Below, in pieces: positions 11,256-22,860 of a stretch of 64,000 nucleotides of DNA (its first letter is position 1; each line of letters starts with the position of its first letter). Position numbers and translations under genes: made by a program. The notes under the pieces are model-generated. The model was not told where the DNA came from. It made no database searches and saw nothing but the letters and a program-made list of their open reading frames with translations. Source of the DNA: Lycocorax pyrrhopterus obiensis (lineage: Eukaryota; Chordata; Aves; Passeriformes; Paradisaeidae); assembly GCA_014706295.1 (NCBI GenBank), contig JACSVZ010000001.1:44674383-44738382 (forward strand), in the 5' to 3' direction.

Positions 11256-13950
11256 ATCCAGGGTATTGCTCAACATATTAAAACATTTAAATTGGTGTAA
11301 GCAGAGTGAGAGCTGCCTGTGGCAATATGCAGGACAGCACAAAATCCATATTGGAAGAGTTCTTACACAAATCAGTTAAAAGTTTTATTGTGGAGGTCTG
11401 AAGTGTAGTGCATCACCCTGACTGACATCTGTTCATGCCCATATATTCTCACTGTCTTGCTGATAGTGACTAGAGCCCTAACTAGAATTTTCAGTGTATA
11501 GTCTACATTAAAATATCATAAAAGCAAGACAGTAACAGTATATGTTTTTGTCTGTCAATTAACATATATGTTCTAATTTTAGTGTGGTATCATGTGAGTT
11601 ATGGGTATTAAAGGACTTGCTCTGATACTGCTTATGAAGACAGAGCTATGAACAGGAAATTTTTACCAGAGGTTTGCCATTATTTTCTGGGATTAATCTT
11701 CTGTTGCAACACAAGTTATTTATTTTATTATACTTTACAAAGTAGTGGTAGGTAAAGTTTAAGTATATTCATAGATTGAAATTTTACTTTAATTCATTGT
11801 GGACAACTCTTTTTGTCCTTGGTGTTAATTTAGAAAAGAAAAAAAAAAGGAAAAAAAAAAGAATCTATGTTGCAAAATTGCTTGCAAAACAAATGTGCAA
11901 ATATTTTCATGAAGACAATCACTGATGCAAGTATGAAAATTAACTGCTTTGGTTACCAGCTAGCACTTGTACTGGCACAAACTAGAGCAGAAGTGAGATT
12001 ACTTTACATGCTTGCATATAGTCCATGCAAACTGAAATTGTATGGAACATCATGGGCACATCTTCATGCTGAAGAAGATAGGTAATTTTGCCATAAAGCA
12101 CAGAACAGTCATTCCAGGGCAAAGCAGCTGAATTTTTCAAAAGAAGGAATGAAATAGTGTATTCACTAAATCATTGTTAATGTAATAATTAATTTTAATT
12201 AGACTCAGAAATTAACATATGCATGTTAAGTTCAGAAAGTATGCATAGAGTTTCTCACTTCCCTTCTTTACTTTTTTAATACAAAAATCCATGTGTAGAA
12301 AGTTCAGAAAGGCTGATGTAAGAACCAGGATTGGATACAGTTTCTGTTTGCTTGCTAGCATTCCAAGTGAAAGAGTTGTTGAAAGAGTTGTTGTATGGTG
12401 AAAGAAATGCAGAAAACTAACATGAAAACCCCATTTTTTTTCAACCCAGCACTTTTTCTCCAGACAGCAGTTGCTGTGATTGTTATTAGTAACTATTCCC
12501 AATACCTTCAACAATAGTATTTATATGGTCTTGTTAAATGCTTGTGTTGTTTATTAATATAACTTAAAATAAAGAGTAAGTACAGCCCATTATTGTGATT
12601 ATAAATACAATTTTATTCTGCTTTTGTTAAATCTTTAGCTATCCAGATCAATCTTCATTTCTTTTTGTACTGTAGTTTTAAACACTCTGTCAATTTCGAT
12701 TTTTTTCCTCTGAAACTATATACCACAACTGGAAACAAAATTGTGTTTTATCCAGGGCATTTATACAGTCTTGTTTTATGACCTCTATAATTTTGTCCCA
12801 CTTTTTCCATCTGTACCGTGACAATAATAATTTTAATATTTCCTTTTCTATTGACATAATAAGTGAAGGATGACATGGGGGAGAAAGAGGCTTGGACAGC
12901 TGAACTAATTAAAGGGCTTCAAATGCTGGCTGAGTGAAATACTACAAATACATGTATCACCATCTGCTTGCTTATTGACCTTACTAGAAGCACCATTGTT
13001 TTCTTTTCAAAATAATTTGCCATCAAAGGTAATATTTGTTTCCGTACTTACTTGTACACATATTTGCACCTACCATGATACATTTAGCAAAGTGTTGCCT
13101 GTTATCTCAGATAACATTTCACCAACTCCATACTGTTATCTCAGAAAAAAACCCTCTGTCACTACTCCAAGCTTCTCATTCAATATAACAAAAGGCTATT
13201 CTATATTTGATCTATGGAGCTTCCTATTTTCCTTATCTTGCAGTACGTTATTTTAGTCTACTGTATCTTCTTTGTTGGCCTTTTTTTAACCAGTGCATGC
13301 TTGGTCGGTAGCTTTGCCCTTGGGCAAGGGTTTGATGAGCTTGTGAATGGGCATGATGCCATCCAAACAGATGTGACAGAAAATAATCAGCTGACAGGCC
13401 CTCTGTATGTAAAAAATATGCTTGTAAAGGGCAAGATTCTAATCTGGAAATGTTCAAATAACTGCTTACACCATGTAGTATTTGGATGAAGGATCTACCA
13501 TTGTTGATCTAGTTCTCAATTCTACTTAAACGCTTTGCTTTCAGGGAAAACAAGGGAAGAGTTGTTGATATCACACAGAGGAGCATTTTATATTGTTAGA
13601 AATAAAAATCATCTTGCTAGTAGAGCAAAAGGATTCCCCTTTTTTTTTTTTTTCTGAGTAAGAAACTTCATGCAGTGTGCCAAATCGGATTTCTGAACTT
13701 TAGTTTCAGGAATAGTGAGTTACATAACAGTTTAAGCATTAACATTGACTTTTATCTCACTTAAATTCAGGCACTCAAATAATGAATCCTTTTTTAAGAT
13801 TACTTATAAAGAATCTTTTCCCTCAGAGGGAAAAAGTACTTTCTGGAGATTGCCACTCAACCTTACTATCATCACTCTCTAATGTGTAAAAGAATACCTT
13901 CTAGAACATTCTGTCATTTATTTTCATTTTTGCTGTAGCCTTATATTGAT
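11256..13950. other. unique AT-rich non-coding DNA
   Basis: I see no gene and no assigned repeat. Notable items are an A-rich run at 11833-11863, a perfect 12-base tandem duplication (gaaagagttgtt) near 12370-12394, and a T run at 13638-13653. The stretch 13280-13430 has higher GC and an imperfect CCCTTG/CAAGGG hairpin, without a recognised origin. Confidence 0.55.
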
Positions 13951-13952
13951 TT

Positions 13953-14967
13953 TGTGTGGACAGATTTTGGTAATGGGGAAACAACAGGAGTGGCTGCCGG
14001 AAGCTTCCCTCATGTTCGATAAAGCCAAAGCCAGACAGCTCCAAGAGGGACCCACTGCTGGCCAAGGCCAAGCCCATCAGTGACAATGCCTTGGGTATAA
14101 CATATATAAGAAGGGAAAAAACCTGCTGTGCAAAAGTAACTTAAAAAAAAAGCGTGAAAATATGTGAAAGCGGCAGCCCTGCAGACACCAAGATCAGTGA
14201 GGAAAGAGGCAGACAAGGCTTTCCAGGTGCCAGAGCAGAGATTCCCCTGCAGCTTGTGATGTATGTCATAGGGAGGCAGGCTGACCCTGCAGCCCATGGA
14301 AGTCCATGATGGAGCAAAGATCCACCTGCAGTCTGTGGATGACCCCATTCCAGAACAGGTGGATGTGCCCTGGAGCGGCTGGAACCCCATGGGAAGTCTG
14401 CACTCAGGCAGGCTTCTGGTAAGACCTGTGGGCTTATGAAAAGAGGAGCCCACAATGGAGCAGGTTTGATGGCAGGATTTGCCATCCCATGGGGGATCAG
14501 TGCTGGAGCAGCCTGCTCCTGAAGGACTTCCACGCATGGGAAGGACCCAACACTAGGACAGAGATGGATTGTGAGGAGTCCTCCCCCTGAGGAAGGAGGA
14601 GCAGCACAGACAGCCTGCGATGAACTGACCCCCATTCCCCATCCCTCTGTGCCACTGAGGGGGAGGAGGTAGAAAACTCATGACTAAATTTGAGCCTGGG
14701 AAGAAGGAAGGGGTGGGGAGAAGGTGTTTTAAGATTTAGTTTTTATTTCTCATTATCCTACTCTGATTTGATCAGTAATAAGTTAAATTGATTTCCCCAT
14801 CTTAAGTCTATTTTTCCTATCCCATTAATTGCTGGGTGATCTGTCCTTGTCCTTATCTCAACCCATGAGCCTTTTGCTGTATTTTGTCTCCCCTGTCCAG
14901 TTGAGGAGATGGATGATTGAGTGCCTTTAGTTGGTAGCTGGCATCAAGCCAGTTTCAACCCATCACA
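13953..14967 (+). mobile_element. solo LTR-like element, family A copy 1, plus orientation
   Basis: A roughly 1 kb GC-rich block in AT-rich DNA. In order it has 'gccaaggccaagcccatcag', a TATA-like 'ataacatatataagaaggg', repeated units of the type 'cctgcagcctgtggaggaccccacaccagagcaggt' (about 14240-14520), a polyadenylation-like region 'cattatcctactctgatttgatcagtaataa' (14751-14785), and a 3' end 'caacccatcaca' ending in CA. The same order recurs near 18.55 and 45.8 kb, which proves it is a dispersed repeat. Arrangement of promoter, poly(A) region and TG/CA-like ends fits an avian ERV LTR. The 5' limit is approximate. Overlapping minus-strand open frames of 164-175 codons inside it are shadows of its repeated units. 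Confidence 0.7.
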
Positions 14968-17900
14968 AGACTTTACAAATAAAATGAGATTAAAATTTGG
15001 ACCACTAAATTGTTAATTTAATAAATAATTAAATAAAGTTTAGTTGGTGTACTGGCTTGACTTTCCCTTGTAATGCTGTACTCCCATTGTTTCTGTATTT
15101 GTGTGCACAGGCTCAGGGTGGTCCTCGTTTAGTCCTGATTGTAGTTTCTTTCTATTATTTTTAAGATCTTTTTATTTCACATCATCCTTTGCTTGCCAGT
15201 CGGGTCCACTTCTTCCTCCCGTGACTGCGAGTCATCGTCTCCCTCTCTTGATGCAGCTTTTTCAAAACTCTCATCACCAGGTTGACCAGGCTGATAATTT
15301 GTTTTTTCCCCACCTGTAGACCCATAACTGAATTGAATAATAAGGACGGACTCATCATACAGACCATAAGCATCTACATTTAAACTCCCAAATTTCCAAA
15401 TCTCTGGATTGTTGCCCAGTGTCTTAGTAAGTACTAACTTTAGAGTAGACTCCAGTGTTCCAGCTTCAGCTGTAGCTGACTGTATTGACTATCACTGTTA
15501 ATTATAATAAGATTTGAGAGACCTGGATATCATGTAGATTCTTATATTCAGTGTTCTCCTCAGGTGTTCCCTAAGCATGCAACACCATCTGGAGCGTCCT
15601 AAATAATCCGTCTTGACCTCCAGCTACTAACTTGGAAGCAAGTTGATATATACTCTATATTCTGTGTCAAATCTGCTCTGTTTTCTGAGATATCCTAAGG
15701 ACCTTAGTAGATACTAGTAGGTGCTTTAAGGTAGGTGGTTTGAGCTGTTGAGAGACCTAAATCTCCCACTAAATGTTTTCAAGGGCCTAAGAACTAAAGT
15801 AGAGCGTGGAGCTATTATTTTCCTAGCACTGGGGAAGAAATTGGGAGAAATAAGTCCTTCTTTATTTTGCTTTAGACATATTTGCCAAGCAGACAGAAGC
15901 ACAGTTCCAAAGCAGACACAGATCTTCAATTGCTTGCTCAACCAGCTTAGGATCTAGAAGCTACCTACATCCATTACATGGACTGAGGCACATGGAAAAA
16001 AACACCATTTTAGGTATAAGCACTTGTCATAGGCATTTGGTTGCAGCAGAGTGTGAAGATAATAATGAATATAAACCCATGCGAAAATGAGCTTAAGTCT
16101 TATGGCACCGAGGGCAACTTGTTTGCTATTTTTTTTTTAATAGTGAATCTTACAATTCTGCAAAATACTACCAAGCAACATAATAATAGAAACACAGACA
16201 TAAATTTTATTTTTGCTTTCTCAGTTAAAAAAATAAAATTATAATTTATTCAGCACTTCACATTTTAGAACTTACCTAGCATTTAAAAACTCCAAATCTC
16301 TTTGCAACCCTATTTCAGTATCTGATACTGTCATTAGCTAAAACATCAGTAGAACAGCTGTGATTATTTCCACTATATATGTAATCTTAGGACCAGAATT
16401 TACTACTCCTAGTCTGCATTTTGCTTGAAAATGCAATAATGAAAAAATGCACTTTCACTGACTCTCAGGTACTTCTGTCTGTTACTAGATAAGGTAAACT
16501 AATGAAGAAGCAAACAATAATGGTTCAATCATTTAATTTTAGAACAATCATTTCATTTTAGGTGACAGAAAAATCAAATAATTGTGTCTAGGCACATTCT
16601 TGGTGTCCAAATAAATGTTAAAGAGAATGATGCACTTTCCCAATTGATTTTTCACACAAAGTAAATCTTTTTGTAGTGCTTGCTCACTAAGTGAATAGCA
16701 GAGTATGGATTCTGTTGACACTTTTTCAGTAAAAGATTCTTTTTCTGAGGCACAAATAAAATGTAAATGAACAATGCATTAGACAAAAGCTTTTAAATCA
16801 GAATGTTTTCCTTTTTTTAACTTTCTGTTTCATTAAACCAAATGGCAGATTTTTTTTTTACTTCTCCCATCACTCCCCACCCCCAAATAATTTGTCAAGG
16901 GTTGGACATCCAGAGGGACTTCACTAAAAAGAAGGAAGTGAGCAACTTTAAGGAAAATATCCCAAACATGTTGTTTCACGGTAGTTCTGTCTTAAGGACA
17001 AAAGTTCATATATGAAATGCAGATGAAGTTTGAAACCTTGAATATTGCTATGAAGCTAAAGTGTCATTCTTAAGCCAACCACAATAAGCAGTGATGCTTT
17101 TATCAAAAGCAATTCTGTGATACCTCTGTTCAACAGCATTTATGAAAAGTACCTAGATAAAAGAAAACTTTTGTTCAGTCTTATATACATTTTTTTCAGT
17201 CCATTTGGCCAATGAATTAGGAATCCAGTGAAATTTTATTCAGGAAAAGAACTGTATCATTTATCACAACCACAAATGGCTTAATCATAATGTTTTGTCA
17301 TTATTTATTATTATCCCCGCTCAAACTCATAAATCTTCATCCTTAACTCACAGTTCTCTTAACCTTTAACTGGTTAAGTACTTGCAGCCCTTAATTAGTT
17401 TCCCATTTCAAAGCTTTCCGATTCTTGGCAGACCTTCCAGATACCTTCTGCATTGAACAAAAACACCCACCAACTCCATTCAGTTACCGTATTTCTTAGT
17501 ATAGATTTTAATACCTGACAAGAAGTTAATCCTCCTTCAGCCAGAGATTCCATGGCTGCTTAGAGAGAGTTAGTACAGACAGTTATATCTGCTCTTCCTC
17601 TGCTCTTACAACATGAAATCTGTATTGCCTGCATCCCACAGAGAGCTGCTAAAACCACTTTTTGTGCATTTAAAGCCTATAGGGCGATTTGCTGTAATAG
17701 TAAATCATTCTGGCCAGGCTCACTGCAGGCTTCTTCCTATGTAGCTCTGGTAAGATGAAAGTGGTTAAATGAAATATAGCTCTAGTCTGAATTGAACAGA
17801 GCTATCCAAAAAGGAAAGGCAGAAGGGAAGATATTGCAAGTAATACCAATCTCTCCTTTCTTTCCTTACTGTCACTGAGATTGAACGAATTCTTAAAGTA

Positions 17901-18544
17901 GGTATAGGAGAAGCCACCCTGCACTTTACAAATTTTTCTTTATCCCCTTCTCTCCTCATCACCCTGTTGAGGTAAGGGCTGTTTTCCAAGCATCCTAAGA
18001 AATGTGGATTGGTGCACTACTGGCAGTTCTATATGAGAACAGCAGACCCTGAGGTGTCTGTCCTTTGCTGCTATCCTTCATCAACAACAGAGTGACAATG
18101 TCCAGGGCCAGGAATCATGGATCTTTTACTTTTTCCTTATGTATGTTGATCAAAGTCTTTACCCAATTAAGTTGCATTTCAGCAGAAGAAACTGGGGGCT
18201 TCACAAGGAAGACAAAGGTGTGGAGAGCCAAAAGATTCAAAGTGTAAAACCTCTTTTTATTATATCTGAGGACTGGCAGTGTATCTTTTTACACATTGTT
18301 TCTTCCACTTTTCATTAATGCCGCAGACTTCCTTCTTATCCCAGTTTCAGTATCTCTTTGCTCCATATCCCTCTAGAAACTCTGTTTTCATTTTCTATTT
18401 ATAAAAGGTTCTGTCTGACCTAGACTGCATCAGCCAGCATTTGGAAGCACGAAACTTCTCTGCCACCCAACCACATCCTTTTAGCAAACATCCAGTACAT
18501 CTTAAATAAAGAATTTTAATTTCTTACTGGATTTGGTTTATGTA
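14968..18544. other. unique AT-rich non-coding DNA
   Basis: No gene is recognised. At 15725-15950 there are phrases such as 'gagacctaaatctcccac' and 'caagggcctaagaac' which recall the ends of old DNA-transposon-like repeats, but the match is too weak to annotate. The rest is featureless apart from T runs near 16128-16140 and 16850-16860. Confidence 0.55.
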
Positions 18545-19435
18545 GCAATGTTTTGTTAGCAGGATAGAGACTTAAACCATGGCTTCTGTGAAAAGACACC
18601 AGGAGCTGCCTCTGTGTCCAACAGAGCTGATTTTGAGATGGACCCTTATTTTGTTAAAGCCAAGCCCATCAGCAATCTGTGATAACATATTTCAGAAAGG
18701 GTAAAACCTGCTGTGCAGCAGCTGTGTGAGAAAGGAGTGAGAAAGTGTGGCAGAAACAACTCTGTTTCTGGTCAGCAAACAAGGAGAGGGACAAGGTGCT
18801 CCAGGTGCAGAGATTCCCTTGAGGCCCCTGGTGAAGACCATGGTGAAGCAGCTGTGACCCTGCAACCCATGGAGGATCAGAGTGGAGCACAGATCCACCT
18901 GCAGGCTGTAGAGGACTCCACACCAGAGCAGGTGAATGTGCTATAAGAATCTGCATGCCAGGAACAGCTCACGCTGGTACTTGCTCCTGGCAGGAGCAGA
19001 AGCCTGTGATGAGTACACACAAGATCAAGCTTCCTAGCAAGAACTATAGCCTGTGGGGAACACATCCCAGAGCAGTTCTTGAAGAACTGCAGCCTGTGGA
19101 AAGGATCCACACTGGAGAAGTTTGTGAAAGGCTCCATCTTATGGTAGGAGCCCCAACCTAGAGCAGGTGAAAAGAGTGAGAAGGAAGGAGTGGCAGAGAC
19201 AAAGTGTTATGAGGTGACTCAAACGCACATTCCTCGTCCATCCTGCACTACTCAAGGTAGGAGGAAGTAGAAAATTTATCAGTACAATTGAGACAGGGAG
19301 GAAGAAGGGGGATGAGAAAGGTATTTTCAGTTTTGTTTTTATTTCTTATTATCCTACTCTGTTATTAATCAGCAATAAATTAATTTCCATCGAGTCAGGT
19401 TTGTTTTGCCTATGATGGCAAATGATTTTGATCCA
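18545..19435 (+). mobile_element. solo LTR-like element, family A copy 2, plus orientation, 3'-truncated
   Basis: Same family as the 14 kb copy. Shared landmarks are 'ccaagcccatcag', 'gataacatatttcagaaaggg', 'aaaacctgctgtgca', 'gatccacctgcaggctgtag', and 'tattatcctactctgttattaatcagcaataaattaatttcc'. Here the poly(A) signal AATAAA is intact, at about 19374. Sequence after 'gcctatgatggcaaatgattttgatcc' no longer follows copy 1, so the last 100-150 bases of the LTR are missing or badly diverged. The upstream part extends further than in copy 1, with 'aaccatggcttctgtgaaaagacaccaggagctgcc'-type sequence, suggesting that copy 1 has lost or changed some of its 5' end. Confidence 0.68.
19374..19379 (+). 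terminator. poly(A) signal AATAAA of LTR family A copy 2
   Basis: AATAAA lies in the conserved 'cagcaataaattaa' block of the LTR. Copy 3 has the same hexamer in the same context, while copy 1 reads AGTAATAAG there. In an LTR this marks the R-region polyadenylation signal. Confidence 0.4.
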
Positions 19436-22139
19436 CAAGTTTGTTTCATAATATTTTCTTCCCTTTTCCTGCTGAGGTGGCAGAGCTTTGTAAATAAAGG
19501 TAAAAAGGTAAGTTATGTTACAGTTATGGCAGTATTAAAAAGAATGAATATAGATGTACCTCAAAACTTCAGCATATGTTCTTAAGGATAGGATTACTAT
19601 GAATGCTACAACAGTCAGAGACACTAATACACCAAAGAGACCAAGAGGAAAAAAAAATCTGACTCATCTTCAAAAATTCAGGATGTTTTTAGGTTTTGGC
19701 CTATTTAAAAAGCAATGATGTCTTATTTGGAGGAAAAAGATTAGGAAATAAAAAAGAAATGTGCAAAATACCTTTTTCAGTGATGTAAAACATGTTACTC
19801 TGACATTAAATAGCTAGTATGTTTTTTACACACACAGAGGATTTCTGATGGAGCCCTAGGTAGAATTTGGAGAAAGGGGCCATCACAGAACTCCAAAGGG
19901 CCAGCGTAGAGAAAAGATGTTCTATGACTGTAGAAATCATCTGATTCTGCTAAAATACTACAACTATGATACTAGTTGGCCAAATTACAACAGTAGCAGA
20001 GAAGGAAGCAAAATAAAACCAACTTTTATCACCTCTTTCTTGGGAAGTCTGTGCAAGACCCCTATCTCCTTAGTCCTGGTCTGGATGTTTTTCAGAAGAG
20101 ATGGAGACTTACAAAGGAAACAATATTGAGTATATAATAGTTTTACTGGAGGACTAATATATTAAATAATAAGTTTTTCATCATAAGATGTTAAAATTTC
20201 AATTTTTTTTAGCTTTGAAAGAATGTTTTGAGGGTTAAACTGTTTAAACATGTTGTTTCCTGTTCGTCTTTATGGCATGATTTTGTTTATCAAATTTTGT
20301 TGAGTTTATTAATTGTAAAAATCCTTAAATATATAAAGAACATGTATTCAAATAAGCTTGCATTAACCATAAAGGACATGAAGATTTTATATCTAAATAA
20401 CTTCAAAAGCAAAAAGTGAAGTTTGCTCTTGCAGTTTTGTGGTTGCTATGATTGACGGAACGTTTCTTTGTAGCAGTAAATGCTGAAAGTTTAAAGGAAT
20501 TTTCTTCATCTTTAGGAAACTTGCTCAGTTCAGACTTGTCTGGCATTTTACTGATGTTTGATTTCAAAGAAAAATAAAAGAGGACTTCTTCCTCCTGAGT
20601 ACTTCAACAAATCTGATTTTTAGGATTGGTTCAACTCTTTTTAATTCAGCACTTGATTTCAAGTAATTTCTTCAAGGCACTAATGAGTCTGTCTTGTGAT
20701 TCTCTGTAAATAGTTGTCCAGGGTTCTATGATCATTTGAACATCTAAGGTTTCCCCTTTGGTTGTCTTACTTACTTCTCACATAAAATCAATTTTCCTAT
20801 TTTGGCTCCCGGTACAAAACCTTTTTCTGCTTTTAATCGCTAAAATGAACACATCTGATAGCATCTTTGATTGTCTTCCCTGTTAGCCTGTAATTGATCA
20901 GTTTCTCATTTGCTCTTATTGCTGTCACTAATTCTCTAAAGATATATTGTGCCAACAAGCTCATCTGCTTGAAAATGCCACCCATTCTTAAGTTCTATAT
21001 TCTATATTTGAAATGTAACCTAAAGTCTGAGTCCTGTGAAGTTACTGTAGTGTGTTATCTAACAGATGATATTTTCCAGAATCTCTATTATCACAAGAAT
21101 CTGATCCGTATTATTCACTCCTATGGAAAAGTCACAGACATACTTTGTCTTCAGCATCCTTGTAAATGCAGGTTGAATGAGTAAGTTAATGCTCAATATG
21201 TCTTTCACTTGTTCCTCCCACCCTCCTTGTGGAGGAGTTTTCGTATTCGCTTATGCTTGCTCTTTTCTGAAATTGATGTTTATTATCTTCTGGATGATGT
21301 AATTTTTGTATTTCTCATATTTTCTTGCAAGCTTGTGGAAGTCTCAGATTTTTAGTCCACATTATTTCCCCTTCCTACATTCATACTTGCCAAGCTTTTT
21401 ACTGGTATTTTTACTTTTTCTTGCAAGAATTCCGAGATTTGCTTTCCTTCATTTACTTGAGGTATGCCTCTCCTTAGAAAATGTTCTCCAGGCTTATTCC
21501 AGCTCCTGTAATTGCACATCGTACGGCTTTTCAAAATCTTCTTTCCATCACTTATTCATTTCCTCTCGGTAGTAATTTGTCAACACTTGTCTCTCACTGC
21601 CAACATCTTCAGTTCAGGTCTCCAAGTCATCTGCTTTATCTCATCACACAAAGCCTGAGGCACATTTCTGCTCACATATTCTTGTGCTACTTTGCATTCT
21701 TTGCTTATTGTTTGCTCCTGTATTAAATTTCTGTTTTGTCAATTTGCTATGTTCTGCTTTCAGAATTAACTCTTGCATTTTATTCTTGTTCAATGGCTTT
21801 TAACTGTTCATCATTTTAGGCCTCATTTATTATCTTCTATTCATCTCTTTAGTTTATAATATTGTTTCTCTGGCTGATCCTCTAATATGACAGTTGTCTA
21901 GTTGTCTCATGTGCTTTCTCCATATGTATTAATTTCTCCAAGTAGTTTCATAAAATGAATCAAGCTTTCTTTATACTCAAATGGAACAATTTGATCCAAA
22001 TGAAATTCCATTTTGTCTCTTAGAAAAAATATTAATCCCTTTCTTCCCCCAGGATAAGATAATTTTTTTCCCTTACAAATTTTTGTAAATTACAGTTAAC
22101 TTCCACTTAGTTTATGAACAAACAAAATCAGTCTTGATA
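19436..22139. other. unique DNA; pyrimidine-rich on the plus strand from about 20.58 to 21.98 kb
   Basis: The first kilobase is ordinary AT-rich DNA. From about 20580 to 21980 the plus strand is strongly skewed to T and C, with frequent CTT/TCT words and few G. Plus-strand open frames of 80-96 codons (20894-21184, 21306-21572, 21481-21726) are hydrophobic and Ser/Phe/Leu/Tyr-rich, as expected from the skew. I recognise no protein in either strand. An old retroposed or transcribed sequence is possible. Confidence 0.5.
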
Positions 22140-22860
22140 TCTTTCCCAATAGCAGTGAAATGGAGATTACCCAGCAACACCTGAAAGAAGTTTTGCAGAA
22201 ATAGAGTTGGGGGTCCTGGTGGAAACCAAGTTGAACGAGAGTCAGCAGCACACCCTTGTTGTGAGGAAGGCCAGCTCCACACTGGGTTCCATCAGGGAGA
22301 GCACAGCACCCAGTTAGAAGTAGCCAGTGGGGGCAAGGAAGTAATTACTCTTCACTATTCACCACTCATAAGACTGCGCCCGCAGAAGTGCGTGGTACTG
22401 ACACAGTCAGAAGCACCCAGATATGAGGAAAGCATTTCCAAACTGAAGAAGTTTAACAAGTAGCCACAAAGGTTGCTGAAGGCTTTGATGGGGAGAGTGA
22501 GAACTCTGGATTTATTCATCCTGAAGAAGAGACCTAATTCCCATGCCCTGCCCACAGAAAAGGCAATTGCTTTTCTTTAGATACCACTGAGTAGTAATAG
22601 GGAAAAAAAAATCAAACTTTTCTCAGAGGTGCACGGTGAAAGAGTGATGGGCCACAGGAAACAAGTTGCAGCAAGAACAATTTCAAATAGATATAAAAAC
22701 AAAAAACCAAACAAGCTAAAATCATAGTGACAGTTGTGAAAAAGTGAAATAGGCTGCCCAGAGAGGTTGTGAAGTCTCCATCACTTGAAAGTTGGGCACA
22801 GATCTAAGCAATCTCATATAATCTGATATTACTCTGGCAAAGGGAGTTGTCCCTCTCAAT
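22140..22860 (+). mobile_element. decayed CR1 LINE, ORF2 end and 3' region
   Basis: Two CR1 landmarks in order identify the element. First, 'gttgggggtcctggtggaaac'...'gttgaacgagagtcagcagcacacccttgttgtgaggaaggccagc' corresponds to the GVLVxxKLNxSQQ...LVxxKA part of CR1 ORF2. Second, 'gatgggccacaggaaacaag' (22648) and 'aggctgcccagagaggttgtgaagtctccatc' (22750-22782) belong to the 3' region. The 350 bases between them have drifted almost beyond recognition. No octamer tail is visible. This is among the oldest CR1 copies in the window. Confidence 0.72.

Noticed and set aside
13214..13489. Plus-strand open frame of 91 codons with a hydrophobic start resembling a signal anchor
   Set aside because: No recognised domain, no promoter or splice support, and an overlapping minus-strand frame of similar length. 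Consistent with chance.
14010..14635. Two overlapping minus-strand open frames of 164-175 codons
   Set aside because: They lie inside the LTR family A copy, in a GC-rich repeated unit with few stop codons. The frames are not kept in copies 2 and 3.
15725..15960. Overlapping plus and minus open frames, and phrases resembling an old DNA transposon
   Set aside because: Neither frame has a recognisable domain, and the transposon resemblance rests on a few short words with no terminal inverted repeats found.
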